From Thermodesulfobacteriota bacterium (GTDB taxonomy: Bacteria > Desulfobacterota > QYQD01), in contig JAVHLC010000008.1 of assembly GCA_031082315.1 (NCBI GenBank), positions 82,908 through 146,907 on the forward strand: a stretch of DNA of 64,000 bases, written 5' to 3'. Below the pieces are notes generated by a model. That model saw only the letters and a program-made list of their open reading frames with translations, was not told the DNA's origin and searched no databases. Shown one piece after another: positions 1 through 9,750 of the stretch; the stretch's first letter is position 1, and every line of letters starts with the position of its first letter. The position numbers were made by a program, and so were the translations under genes.

Positions 1-184
1 CAATTGTTATTGATAGGCTGATAGGTATCGGCAGATGTAAGATAGTGTTCATCCGGAAACTGCCGTTTCCGAATGAAAGCCCTCAGCGATCAGCTGTCAG
101 CAAAAGAATACGAGAAACAGCCTCTTAAGCTGAAAGCTGACTGCTGACAGCTCCATCCAGAAAACCGAGTTTTCTGGATGGAAA
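1..184. repeat. Intergenic palindromic repeats at the left edge
   Basis: No gene is visible here. Two short hairpins of the ATCCGGAAAC type lie at about 50-76 and 153-183. Between them (about 84-150) is a block of AGCTGA/GCTGACAGCT motifs. The same two motif families recur together at 2.36 kb and 4.37-4.53 kb, so this is dispersed repeat DNA and not unique sequence. Confidence 0.7.
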
Positions 185-1864
185 CTAATTAAACGATGTT
201 TTTTTATTGGAATCGTTCAGGGAGGGTTTGGATGCCTCATTAATATCTACTATCTTGATGCCCCCGGGGAACTCTTTGATGATATATCTGGTAATCCTGC
301 TTATTTTTTGTGTCGTCTCAGCCATTTTATGTACTTGCTTGTAGATGGTGTTTATAGTCTGATAGTTTGGATCTTCCGGCGCTATCTTGAGCATTAAGAG
401 TTCCGTTATCCCCAGAAGGGCGGTCATGGGCTGAGCCAGTTCATGGGCAGCAGCCCCGGCCATTTCTATTACAGCCTTTAATTTTTCCTGCTGAATCCTT
501 ATCTCTTCTTCTTTTTTTCTATGAGTTATATCCCGTATAATGGCCTGAAAACCGGTCTGACTGCCATCTTTACATAGACAGCTTAACTTGACCTCGATAT
601 TCTGCTCTTTACCCTCTTTTGTCACCACAACCAGGTTGAGAGGCTTTAAAAGGACGCCCTGTTTTTTCAGAAGACCCAGACTTTTCAAGAAGTTATCCAC
701 GTCATGCACGGAAAACAGGTTCTGTAGGGATAGGGCGGCTATTTCTTCCCTGCTGTAGCCCGACATTTCAAAAAATTTCTTGTTTACTTCCAGCAGATTT
801 CCACCGGGATCCAGAATGGCTATGGCATCGGAGGCATTTTCAAAGAGTTGCCTGTATTTCTCTTCCGACTCCTGAACCCGGGCCGATTCAATCGCCAGCT
901 TTTCCTGTTGCTGGTGAAGTTTTTTGACTAAGACATCATATTCTATGTTAATCTTTCCGAGCTTAGTATTCGCCTCCTGAAGTATCTGATAATAGTCCCT
1001 GATATCAGATGCATTGATCTCAAAAACATCGGCCAGGCCCTTGACCCTGGTTACAAAGGAATTCAGGAGTGAACTTATCTGATCCTGTGTGAACTTAAAG
1101 AAGCGGTTTGCTTCCCGGGAGAATTGGGCTGTTCTATACCCGTTTTCTCCCCTGAATATCTCCAGCATAATATCCGAGAGATAGATGATCCGGCACAGTT
1201 TTTGGGCGTGGATGTGGTCACTGACCATCAGATCCGGATTATGGTGGCACCTTATAGTAAGGCTCATGGCAGGAGGCAGGCACCATTGCTCTGCGATGAT
1301 TTCTCCCAACTCTGTATGATCGATGCCCAGAATCTCCTGCTCAATAGCCTTCATGGGCTGTCCGGATGCCTCTTTTTTTGCTAAGACCGTATCAAAAAGT
1401 TCAGGCTGATAGGTAGCCATGACCAGCACACCGATATCGTGTAAGAGCCCGAGCACAAAGACCTCTTCCGGTTCCTGGCAACCACATTCGCGGGCAATCA
1501 TATCTGCGGCTGCTGCCGAACAAAAGGCATCGCGACAAAACCTCTTGTGATCAAATCTTCCCTTTTTCTTCAAGGCAAAGGCCTCGACGATGGAAATGCT
1601 CAGCACCAGATTACAGACCATCTTGAACCCCAGGAGGGCAATAGCGTGCTGGATGGTGGAGACCTTTTGTGAGAGGCCATAAAAGGGCGAGTTAACAAGG
1701 CGCAAGACCTTGGACGTAAGGGCCGGCGATTCCAGGATGACCTTGGCTAATTCCTGAGCGGTAGCCCCGTCCACGGCTATTTTCATCACTTTGGTGGCTG
1801 TACATGAGAGAACAGGTATGTCCTTTCCTGATTTAAGCCATTCGATCAATTGCTTCTTGATCAT
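185..1864 (-). CDS. HDOD/PAS signalling protein with a HisKA-like end but no kinase ATPase domain
   Basis: A 559-residue cytoplasmic signalling protein. Residues about 10-215 are an HDOD domain (degenerate HD phosphohydrolase fold, as in cryptic c-di-GMP-linked regulators). A coiled coil follows at about 290-335, then a PAS domain at about 336-455. A HisKA-like dimerisation segment at about 460-530 contains the H-box-like AHELAQPMTALLG. The protein then stops about 25 residues later, so no HATPase_c domain is present and it cannot autophosphorylate by itself. The ATG has an AGAGGT ribosome site upstream. No transmembrane segment is seen. It probably acts as a dimeric sensor or scaffold in signalling; the ligand and partner cannot be read from the sequence. 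Confidence 0.85.
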   Translation of the reverse strand: MIKKQLIEWLKSGKDIPVLSCTATKVMKIAVDGATAQELAKVILESPALTSKVLRLVNSPFYGLSQKVSTIQHAIALLGFKMVCNLVLSISIVEAFALKKKGRFDHKRFCRDAFCSAAAADMIARECGCQEPEEVFVLGLLHDIGVLVMATYQPELFDTVLAKKEASGQPMKAIEQEILGIDHTELGEIIAEQWCLPPAMSLTIRCHHNPDLMVSDHIHAQKLCRIIYLSDIMLEIFRGENGYRTAQFSREANRFFKFTQDQISSLLNSFVTRVKGLADVFEINASDIRDYYQILQEANTKLGKINIEYDVLVKKLHQQQEKLAIESARVQESEEKYRQLFENASDAIAILDPGGNLLEVNKKFFEMSGYSREEIAALSLQNLFSVHDVDNFLKSLGLLKKQGVLLKPLNLVVVTKEGKEQNIEVKLSCLCKDGSQTGFQAIIRDITHRKKEEEIRIQQEKLKAVIEMAGAAAHELAQPMTALLGITELLMLKIAPEDPNYQTINTIYKQVHKMAETTQKISRITRYIIKEFPGGIKIVDINEASKPSLNDSNKKTSFN

Positions 1865-2394
1865 TATCTAAGACCTCTGTGTGCCGGCATTTGTTACGCT
1901 TATCGGCAGGGTGTAGTTTTACTATAGTAAAATTTTTTGGGCTCATCGTGAAAGAGTGTGGGTAAATTTCTCTTAAAATAAGGCATGCTTTTTATTATCC
2001 CCCCGTTAGCAAGGGGGGGCGAGGGGGGATTTGAAAGGCAAACAATTATAAAATCTCCCCTAACCCCTCTTTTCCAAAGAGGGGAATAGAGAAGAGTAAA
2101 GAATTACCCATTCGATTACGCGAAGAGCCAATTTTTGTAGCTATTAGCAGCCGGGATGCCGCTCCTACGGAATGATACGCCAAAGGATCTCTTCAACCTC
2201 CGTAGGAGCGCCTTCCATGTGCGACGTGATGAGTGATGGGGTGAGAATACAGAAGTCAGGATAAAAAACTTTTACTCTTGAACATGCATAGCGAGCGAAT
2301 ACGATGCATTTTACGTTGCATACGGAGATTCCCCGCAGCTTGCTGCGGGGAGCTTCAATTCTAAGCTGAAAGCTGACCGCTGATTGCTGACAGC
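1865..2394. repeat. 530-bp gene-free spacer made of dispersed repeats
   Basis: No coding sequence is supported. At 1997-2086 lies an element with two hairpins built on CCCCCTTNGCAAGGGGG and CCTCTTTTCCAAAGAGG, a family seen again at 46.73 kb and inside the coding sequence at 55.2 kb. At 2140-2230 there is a GTAGGAGCGCCTTCC palindrome that recurs near 60.78-60.84 kb. At 2324-2352 a CCCCGCAGCTTGCTGCGGGG hairpin is followed by AGCTGA-type repeats running up to the transketolase stop. Confidence 0.7.
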
Positions 2395-4347
2395 TTACTT
2401 CCTAACCAGGCGTTTAACGGTTCTGGCTATAGAGACCGGATCCAGACCCTGCATACGGTATAAATCGTCCGGGATGCCCGATGCCCCATATCCGGTTACA
2501 CCTAATTTTGCGAAGTGCACTTTTATACCTTTTTCAGCCAGGACATCTCCTACGATTTTACCTAAGCCGGTATAGACATTATGGTCTTCTACTGTTACCA
2601 GGACCCCGGTCTGTGCAGCCTTGATCACGCTGCGCCGGTCAAGGGGCTTGATAGAGGCCATATTGAGCAAGCTGACGGCCAGGCCATATTTTTCCTGCAA
2701 GATGTCTGTTGCGGCCAAGGCACGGGGGATCATGGCTCCGTAGCTTATAATACAGCCGTCCTTACCCCTGCGCAGCCAGTCAGCCTCTCCCGGTTCAAAC
2801 TTATGGGCAGGGCCAAAGAACGGTTTGCCCTTTTTATCGGTTATAACCGGTACCTTAGACCGCCCCATCCCGACAAAGTGATTCCCTGGATTAGCCGCCA
2901 CATACCGGATAATCCGGTCGGTCTGGTTCGGGTCTGCGGGGAGAAAGATGGAAAAGTTAAAGAGATTGTAAAGAAGTCCAATATAATCGATGCACTGGTG
3001 GGTAGGCCCGTCTTCACCCACGTCCAGCCCCAGGTGGGTGCATACGAGCTTGAGGGAGGTCTCGTTTATGTCATTTAAGCGATGCTGGTTATATGTCTCT
3101 CCCACGCCGAAGACCCCGAAGGTGCTGAAGAAACTGATAAACCCTTCTCTGCTCATAGCCCCGGCAATGGACGCCGCATGATGCTCCTGGATGCCGGCCT
3201 CAAAAAAGGCCTCCGGGCATAGGTCGCGGAACTTATCCATCTTGACCGATCCCTCCAGGTCACAGGAAAAGCCCAGAATTTTCGGGCAGCGGCCGCGGAT
3301 ATTGTTAGTCTTCGCCAAGTCCAGTAGGGCGGCTCCATAGGCGGAACGGTTGTCGGTCATTTTCCCGGCCTCATAAGTTATGGGAGCGCCGCTATCAATC
3401 GACGGAAGGGGAGGCGTATAATGGGTTGAGGGGGAAAGGATTCGGTTTTTCTTTCTTTTTTCCATCCACAGGGAAGGATCGTCAGTAAAGCCCAACTCGC
3501 CCAAGGCCTTTTGCGCCTCTTCTAATCCCAGCGTTTGTCCGTGGTATTTGCTGCGATTTTCCATAAAGGAGACGCCCTTGCCCATTGTGGTGCGGGCAAT
3601 AATTGCAGTCGGCAGGTGGGGATTTTCTGTTTCGCTGTTTTTGATCTTCCGTAGTGCGGCAAAGATATCTTCCACATCATGACCGTCTTCCAGGTAAATA
3701 ACATTCCATCCATTAGCTTTGTATTCGGCACGAAGGTTTTGCGGCATGACCTCCTGGGTATCGCCGCCGATTTGCAGCCTGTTACGGTCAACGATGGCGA
3801 TGAGGTTGGATAGTTGATATTTGAAGGCAAACCGTCTGGCCTCGCAGACCTGGCCTTTTTGTTGCTCCCCGTCACCCATAAGGCAGAAGACCAGATTGTC
3901 CTGCTTTTTGAGTTTAGAGGCCAGGGCCATGGCAGCGGCGGCGGAGAGTCCCTGTCCCAGATTTCCGGTGTTCCATTCTATTCCCGGTACGCCCTGTTCC
4001 ACATGTCCGGCAAAGGGTGACCCGGCCTTGCGGAATTCGAGTAAAAAGCGCTCCTCAGAAAAGTAGCCGAACTCACTTAAGACACTGTAGGCCGCGGGTG
4101 ATATGTGGCCCATACTGATTACTACGCGATCCCGTTTAGGCCAGCGCGGATCAACGGGGTTATGTCTGATTATGGAATAAAGCATGATTAATAAATGCAG
4201 CGAGGAAAGAGACCCGCCCGGGTGTCCGCTGCCGGCCAGGGTTGTGCTCAGGATTATGCGCCGGGCGCAATTTCTCCACATAACTTCTAAAGATTTTTTT
4301 TCTTCTACAGTCAAGGCTTCCTTGTTGATATCCAGTTTAAATTTCAC
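2395..4347 (-). CDS. tkt: Transketolase
   Basis: Full-length transketolase (650 residues), which moves two-carbon ketol units between sugar phosphates in the pentose phosphate pathway, in the cytoplasm. The N-terminal half has GHPGGSLSS near residue 41 and the thiamine-diphosphate motif GDGEQQKG at 158-165, with the closing Asn of DRNR about 30 residues later. The pyrimidine-binding domain follows with the GIQEHHAA segment, then the C-terminal transketolase domain with VTVEDHNVYTGLG. The start is GTG with GGGGAG upstream. The gene stands alone, flanked on both sides by repeat-filled spacers. A 1-deoxyxylulose-5-phosphate synthase is less likely given the transketolase-type N-terminus. Confidence 0.95.
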   Translation of the reverse strand: MKFKLDINKEALTVEEKKSLEVMWRNCARRIILSTTLAGSGHPGGSLSSLHLLIMLYSIIRHNPVDPRWPKRDRVVISMGHISPAAYSVLSEFGYFSEERFLLEFRKAGSPFAGHVEQGVPGIEWNTGNLGQGLSAAAAMALASKLKKQDNLVFCLMGDGEQQKGQVCEARRFAFKYQLSNLIAIVDRNRLQIGGDTQEVMPQNLRAEYKANGWNVIYLEDGHDVEDIFAALRKIKNSETENPHLPTAIIARTTMGKGVSFMENRSKYHGQTLGLEEAQKALGELGFTDDPSLWMEKRKKNRILSPSTHYTPPLPSIDSGAPITYEAGKMTDNRSAYGAALLDLAKTNNIRGRCPKILGFSCDLEGSVKMDKFRDLCPEAFFEAGIQEHHAASIAGAMSREGFISFFSTFGVFGVGETYNQHRLNDINETSLKLVCTHLGLDVGEDGPTHQCIDYIGLLYNLFNFSIFLPADPNQTDRIIRYVAANPGNHFVGMGRSKVPVITDKKGKPFFGPAHKFEPGEADWLRRGKDGCIISYGAMIPRALAATDILQEKYGLAVSLLNMASIKPLDRRSVIKAAQTGVLVTVEDHNVYTGLGKIVGDVLAEKGIKVHFAKLGVTGYGASGIPDDLYRMQGLDPVSIARTVKRLVRK

Positions 4348-4606
4348 GATAAACTCCCCGTAATTAGTTGGTTCCCATCCGGAAACCCCGGGTTTCCGGC
4401 CTACGGTCGCCTAAGGCCGGATGGAGCGGTCAGCATTCAGCTTAACATGTTGTTTGTCTTGGTTTTTAGCTGATAGCTGACGGCTGATCGCTGAAAGCTT
4501 GAATCCGGAAACGGCAATTTTCGGATGAAAACTAGTTATAAAAACTTGCAGTCTAATAACCTATTTTCGAATGGATATGCAAGGGAAAAAATGGAGGCAT
4601 GAGTGG
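4348..4606. repeat. Intergenic hairpin repeats between transketolase and response regulator genes
   Basis: A CCGGAAACCCCGGGTTTCCGG palindrome core lies at about 4379-4400 and a degenerate copy of the same family at 4501-4531. An AGCTGA-type block at 4428-4500 sits between them. This is the same three-part arrangement as at 1-184. No gene is seen. Confidence 0.65.
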
Positions 4607-5968
4607 TTAGATATTGTATTTTTTCATCTTGTATTGCAACAGGCTTTTGGTAATTCCCAGCATGGCAGCGGCATGGGCCTGCACATTTCCGGCGCGGGCC
4701 AGCGCCCTTTTTATCATCTTGGCCTCCACGTCTTCCAATGCCTCGTTTAGTTTGACCTGCATGGGGATAAAACGGTCTATGTCCAGGTCGATGTTTTCTG
4801 CTTCCTGTGATTCTGAAGCCATATCGGCCGGTGTTATCTCGTGGCCGGAGGCCAGAATAACCGCCCGTTCGATGACATGCTCCAGTTCGCGCACATTGCC
4901 CGGCCAGGATCTGGTGTAGAGTTGACGCATGGCTGCCGGAAGTATTTCCAGATGACTCTTACCGACTGCCTGACCGTATTTATTCAGGAAATGTGCGGCG
5001 AGTAGAGGAATATCACCGGGTCTTTCCCGCAAAGGGGGTAAATGCAGGCGTACCACGTTGAGGCGATAATAGAGGTCTTCCCTCAGGTTACCTGTTTCGA
5101 CCTCTTTTTTGGGGTCCTTGTTGGAGGCGGCAATAACCCGTACATCTATTTTGAGCGTTTTTGTACCCCCTACGCGTTCAAACTCCATCTCCTGCAGGGC
5201 CCTCAGCAGTTTGGCCTGTAAGGCTGCTGGCATCTCGGCTATTTCATCCAGAAAAATAGTGCCTCCGTCCGCCAGTTCAAAACGCCCCTTACGCATCGCT
5301 ATAGCGCCGGTAAAAGAGCCTTTTTCGTGGCCGAAAAGCTCGCTTTCCAGGAGGGTTTCCGGGATGGCGGCACAGTTTACAGAGACAAAGGCATTATTTT
5401 TACGCGGGCTATTATAATGGACAGCCTTGGCTACCAGTTCCTTACCGGTGCCGGTTTCACCGGTGATGAGTACGGTAGCCTTGGTGTCGGCTACCTTTTC
5501 AATCATCTCATAGAGTTTAAGCATAGCCGGGCTCTTGCCTATGATATTCCCGAATTGATATTTGCGGCTTACTTCGTGTCTGAGGTTCAGATTCTCGCGT
5601 CTTAGCTTATAGAGGTCGATTGCCTTGCGGACGGTTATCTTCAACTCCTCATTCTGAAAAGGCTTGGTGACGTAATCAAACGCCCCTTTCTTCATGGCCT
5701 TGACCGCCTTTTCTACCGTGGCATAGGCGGTCATGACAATTACCGGGATTTCGCTGTTAACAGACCGGATGTTTTCCAGGAGTTCTATGCCATCCATGTT
5801 GGGCATCTTCATGTCCGTCAGCACCAGATCAAAGTCAGATTCCTTAAATATTTCCAACGCCTGTGGGGCATTTTCGGCGGTTACGACCTCATAATTTTCT
5901 TCGGATAGCAGTTCTTTTAGCACAATTAAATAGTTTTTTTCGTCATCCACGATCAGTATGCTTTCCAT
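4607..5968 (-). CDS. Sigma54-dependent response regulator, NtrC family
   Basis: A 453-residue enhancer-binding transcription activator. The receiver domain (about 1-120) has the acidic pair DD at 8-9, phospho-acceptor D52 in TDMKMP and the conserved K in TKPF near 102. The AAA+ domain has Walker A GETGTGKE at 170-177, a GSFTGA sigma54-contact loop at 217-222 (the usual form is GAFTGA) and Walker B TIFLDEI at 237-243. A Fis-type helix-turn-helix occupies the last 40 residues. The ATG has GAGGAA at the correct spacing, lying in the last codons of the upstream kinase gene (6-nt gap), so the two are one operon and a cognate pair. Targets are unknown. Confidence 0.95.
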   Translation of the reverse strand: MESILIVDDEKNYLIVLKELLSEENYEVVTAENAPQALEIFKESDFDLVLTDMKMPNMDGIELLENIRSVNSEIPVIVMTAYATVEKAVKAMKKGAFDYVTKPFQNEELKITVRKAIDLYKLRRENLNLRHEVSRKYQFGNIIGKSPAMLKLYEMIEKVADTKATVLITGETGTGKELVAKAVHYNSPRKNNAFVSVNCAAIPETLLESELFGHEKGSFTGAIAMRKGRFELADGGTIFLDEIAEMPAALQAKLLRALQEMEFERVGGTKTLKIDVRVIAASNKDPKKEVETGNLREDLYYRLNVVRLHLPPLRERPGDIPLLAAHFLNKYGQAVGKSHLEILPAAMRQLYTRSWPGNVRELEHVIERAVILASGHEITPADMASESQEAENIDLDIDRFIPMQVKLNEALEDVEAKMIKRALARAGNVQAHAAAMLGITKSLLQYKMKKYNI

Positions 5969-5974
5969 GGTTCC

Positions 5975-8900
5975 TCAACTCTCGTCCAGGGCCTGGCGGA
6001 CCATTCTTATTAATTCGTCGATCTTGTAAGGCTTCTGGATAAATCCTTTAGCGCCTTTTTGGACTACGGCTTGATAGTGCCCGTCTGAGCTATAACCGCT
6101 GGAGACGATAACTTTGACTGCCGGGTTGACGGCTTGTAGCCGTTCAAAGGTCTCGATACCACCCATCCTGGGCATGATCATGTCCAGAATAATCAAGTCA
6201 ATTCCGTCTTTTTGTTTCTCATAGATACTAACGGCTTCGATGCCGTCAGCCGCCGGTATAACTTTATATCCGTAGCTCTCAAGGACTTCCCTGCCCAGGT
6301 CCCTTACTACCTCCTCGTCATCTACCAAGAGGATATTTTCATGCCCGCCCCTTGATTCCTTTACTGATGCGGCTGAGTCTGATGGGGCAGCTATGTTAGT
6401 TGACGCCGGGATATAGATCTCAAAGGTTGTGCCCTTCATGGGTTCGCTTTTGAGGTTGATGAACCCCCCATGATTTTTGATCACGCCATAGACTACGGAT
6501 AACCCCAGGCCCGTTCCCTTCCTCTTGTCCTTGGTGCTAAAAAATGGATCGAATATCTTGTGCTGGATATCCCTGGCTATCCCGGTGCCGGTATCGGAAA
6601 TGGTAATCTTGACGTAATTGCCTGTGGCTGTCTCCGGGTAATCGGCCAGGGGTTCGTCGTTAAGCGTTACATTTTCCGTCTTGATCGTTAGGATGCCCCC
6701 GGTGGGCATGGCATCCCGGGCATTTATGCAGATGTTGAGGAGAACCTGTTCCATCTGAGAGGGGTCTGCTTCCATGGCCCATATATCCGGCGAGAATTCC
6801 TTATGTATCCGGATGCTTCTATCGATAGTTCTTTCCAGGAGTTGAAGGGTTTCCTCGGCAATCTTATTTATATTTACAGGTTCTGTACGGGATTTATCCC
6901 CACGACTGAAGGTCAGTAATTGCCGGGTCAAACGGGCGGCCTTGACCGCTGATTGCTCAATGGTATCGGCATACTTATATAAAGAATCTCCCTCCCGGGT
7001 CCTGGTTTTAAGGAGCGAGGCATAACCCAGTATCCCGGAGAGCAGGTTATTGAAATCATGGGCAATCCCTCCGGCCAACACCCCTATACTTTCCATCTTT
7101 TGTGCCTGCAGGAGCTGCTGTTCCAGCTGTTTTTTTTCTGTAACATCACGGGAATACTCTACCACCTGTATTATCCGGTCTTCATGGTCGAATATGGGGA
7201 AGGTAAATACGTCGGCGCTGACTACCGTCCCGTTGCTTCTGGTCCGCTCCCGTGTCTTAAAGTATGTTTTGCCCGTCTTAAAGGTCTCCTCAACCACACA
7301 ACCCTCGCACGGCTTTTGACGTTTGTAGAAAATTTCGTAACACTTGCGCCCAATCATGTCCTGCACGGGTATGCCACGTTGTCTGGCCATACCTTCATTG
7401 GCCTTGATAACGTTGTAATCTCTGTCCACGACGTCTATGCCATCGGTGATGCTGTTAAAGAGCACCTGAAGTTCATCCCTGGTGCGGGACACATCCTCTT
7501 CCAGTTTCCTTCGTTCGGTCACATCCCTGGCGATGCCCAGTATCCCGGCGCCAGCCTTGCCTTCCTTCAGTACGGAAATATGCATTTCTATGATTTTTTC
7601 GGTACGGGTCTTATCTATTAAGCGGAAAGCGATTCCCACTGTTGCGGCCTTACCGGCAATGACCCTTTCGATTTTATTCCTTACCAGATCCCGTTCATCG
7701 GGATGGACGATGTCCAGGAGATGCATTTTTCCTGTCATATCCTCCCGGGAATATCCGGTTAGATTTTCTCCGTAGCTGTTGATAGAGGTAAAGATATAAT
7801 TTCTGTCTATCGTGAAAAAGGCGTCATTGGCTATCTCGAAGAGGTTAGTATAGCGCATCTCTGTAGCCAGAAGCCGTTCGGTCCGTTCTTTAACCAACTC
7901 TTCCAGATTTTTGGAGTAATTATAGAGACTTTTTTGCGCCTCATTCAGGGCCTCAGTCTTGGCCTGGATACTTTCCGTCATACGATTGAAAGAGGAGGCC
8001 AGCATCCCGACTTCGTCCGGACTTTCTATGATAGCCCGTCTGGTGTAGTCGCCTTCGGCAATTTTCTCTGTAGCAACAGCAAGTTCTTTTATGGGTCGTA
8101 CTATCTTCTTGGAGACAAATATAGAGATCACCACCCCAAAGGGGGTAATACCTATGACGAAGAGGACGATCTGGGTAAATAGCTCATCCTTTAAACCGAC
8201 ATAGGGCGACTCCAGCGTTCCCACATAAAGTATGCCGATAGTCTTTTTATCGAGGTCGTAGATAGGCTCATAGGCCGTGATGTACCAGTCGTGGACCACA
8301 AAGGCCCGGCCGATCCAGCGCTCACCTTTTTCCAGGCAGGCCTCGCCGACCTCGGCCGATATACAGGTGCCGATGGCCCGCCGGCCGTCCCTTGTCTGGA
8401 CATTGGTCGAAATCCTCACTTCGCCCTGGAAGATAGTCGAGGTGCCTACCATGCGGCCTTTATAGAGCCGATCCCGGTAAACCGTATCTCTGGTTTTGTC
8501 CACAATATCAAAGTTGCGGTTGAGGAGTTGTGCAGTATAGAGCGTTCCTGCTACCTTGCCGTCGGCCATAACCGGTTGAGCCGCTGCCAGCACCATGCCG
8601 CTGTCGAGGCGCCTTGGTCTGGGCTTCGGTTTGGCCCGTGGTGTGGGAATTATCTCAATGCAAGCCCGTTCTGCCAGGTCTCCTCCCTCCCGGGCCAGTC
8701 TTTCTAAGGGGAGGAGGTCTGTGGCATAAACGCACTGTCCCTTCAGCGCCCTTGATATCAGTTTATCTGTGGAGAGGTCATCACCCTGTACCTCTGAGAT
8801 TCCGGCCCGGGCCACTACCCGTCCTTTATTGTCGGTGGCCAGGAGGATATCGACCTTTTCCAGGTCCTTTAACTTTCCCAGTTCCTTTTTCAAGGGTCCC

Positions 8901-9190
8901 GGTTTGCCGCTAAATATTTCATTAGTTATGGAAGTCCGCAGGGATTGATAGAGTATTAACCTGGACAGGTGATAAAGCTCGCCGTTATAAATAACGCGGG
9001 AAGAATTGAGGTCAAACTCCACTTTTTCCTGGGCCTGTTTTAGTGCGGTCTTGTCGATAAAGTTCAGGCTCCAGGGGATGAAGATGAGGACAGAAAGGGC
9101 CGGGACCGCCAATATACCCAGAAGGATCCGGTTACGTATGGACTTTTTGAAAAAGCTTGTTTTCACCTGAAAATACCTCTTATCTGTCAT
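5975..9190 (-). CDS. Membrane hybrid histidine kinase (Cache-HAMP-PAS-PAS-HisKA-ATPase-REC)
   Basis: A 1071-residue inner-membrane sensor kinase. There are two transmembrane segments (about 26-46 and 335-358) with a periplasmic Cache-like sensor between them, then a HAMP domain, two PAS domains, a HisKA domain with [13 protein letters not shown], HATPase_c with DTGTGI and [11 protein letters not shown], and a C-terminal receiver with LIILDMIMP. Its stop lies 6 nt before the NtrC-type regulator, its likely output partner. The first ATG has only a weak ribosome site; a GTG eight codons later (end coordinate 9166) has AAGAGGT upstream and is a credible alternative. The second PAS contains [16 protein letters not shown], a small cysteine cluster. 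The ligand is unknown. Confidence 0.95.
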   Translation of the reverse strand: MTDKRYFQVKTSFFKKSIRNRILLGILAVPALSVLIFIPWSLNFIDKTALKQAQEKVEFDLNSSRVIYNGELYHLSRLILYQSLRTSITNEIFSGKPGPLKKELGKLKDLEKVDILLATDNKGRVVARAGISEVQGDDLSTDKLISRALKGQCVYATDLLPLERLAREGGDLAERACIEIIPTPRAKPKPRPRRLDSGMVLAAAQPVMADGKVAGTLYTAQLLNRNFDIVDKTRDTVYRDRLYKGRMVGTSTIFQGEVRISTNVQTRDGRRAIGTCISAEVGEACLEKGERWIGRAFVVHDWYITAYEPIYDLDKKTIGILYVGTLESPYVGLKDELFTQIVLFVIGITPFGVVISIFVSKKIVRPIKELAVATEKIAEGDYTRRAIIESPDEVGMLASSFNRMTESIQAKTEALNEAQKSLYNYSKNLEELVKERTERLLATEMRYTNLFEIANDAFFTIDRNYIFTSINSYGENLTGYSREDMTGKMHLLDIVHPDERDLVRNKIERVIAGKAATVGIAFRLIDKTRTEKIIEMHISVLKEGKAGAGILGIARDVTERRKLEEDVSRTRDELQVLFNSITDGIDVVDRDYNVIKANEGMARQRGIPVQDMIGRKCYEIFYKRQKPCEGCVVEETFKTGKTYFKTRERTRSNGTVVSADVFTFPIFDHEDRIIQVVEYSRDVTEKKQLEQQLLQAQKMESIGVLAGGIAHDFNNLLSGILGYASLLKTRTREGDSLYKYADTIEQSAVKAARLTRQLLTFSRGDKSRTEPVNINKIAEETLQLLERTIDRSIRIHKEFSPDIWAMEADPSQMEQVLLNICINARDAMPTGGILTIKTENVTLNDEPLADYPETATGNYVKITISDTGTGIARDIQHKIFDPFFSTKDKRKGTGLGLSVVYGVIKNHGGFINLKSEPMKGTTFEIYIPASTNIAAPSDSAASVKESRGGHENILLVDDEEVVRDLGREVLESYGYKVIPAADGIEAVSIYEKQKDGIDLIILDMIMPRMGGIETFERLQAVNPAVKVIVSSGYSSDGHYQAVVQKGAKGFIQKPYKIDELIRMVRQALDES

Positions 9191-9424
9191 TCCGTGCCTG
9201 ACCCCGTATCAAGTACGGGGCAGGCTACGGAATCCAGGGTTTCCGGATGAGCACTAAACTACCTCTATTACCTTTCGGCATAACGGTAATTTTTATTTAT
9301 AGCATAGATTGAGGATGGATTAAAACTTTTTTCACAAGTGAAATTTTTTGTAATTGTGAAGGATTGTTAACTATTGGCCTCCCCTAACCTCGACAAATAG
9401 CCATTAACAAGTAGCACTTATTTT

Positions 9425-9673
9425 CTACCGGCTTTCCGGGGGCCTGTGCAATCTTGCTCCCAGAATGTGGCCCAGAATAAAAAATACGCTAACGGCCGGC
9501 AAGTAGTAAAGTGAGAGCCCCATCGCCCTCCGTATAAGGTAAAGAGCGGGGATGGGGATGTGAATGGAGAGGAACCAGGCCAGAGAATATTTACGGGTTT
9601 TATCCCGCCAATAACCAAATGGTGTGCTGATTAAGAGGGTCAGAGTAATTAGCTGGATGAATTTGATGATCAA
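9425..9673 (-). CDS. Small membrane protein of unknown function
   Basis: An 82-residue hydrophobic protein with three probable transmembrane stretches (about 5-22, 30-48 and 57-75) and a basic C-terminus. It would start at TTG with only a weak AGG upstream. It lies downstream of dnaK on the same strand, separated by a short spacer carrying a CCCGCAACTCG hairpin repeat. I do not recognise the family. The ordered alternation of hydrophobic and charged segments suggests a real gene, but a weak start and small size keep confidence moderate. An overlapping 66-codon frame on the same strand has lower coding character. Confidence 0.5.
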   Translation of the reverse strand: MIIKFIQLITLTLLISTPFGYWRDKTRKYSLAWFLSIHIPIPALYLIRRAMGLSLYYLPAVSVFFILGHILGARLHRPPESR

Positions 9674-9750
9674 TTAGAAACCTACAGGTTGCGGGTTACG
9701 AGTTGCGGGTTGCGAGTTAGACAGGACCCGCAACTCGTAACAAAACACAA

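Noticed and set aside
1997..2086. Possible CRISPR-like array
   Set aside because: The repeats are back-to-back hairpins without regular spacers or a constant repeat length; they match dispersed elements elsewhere in the window. No CRISPR array or cas gene is seen in the window.
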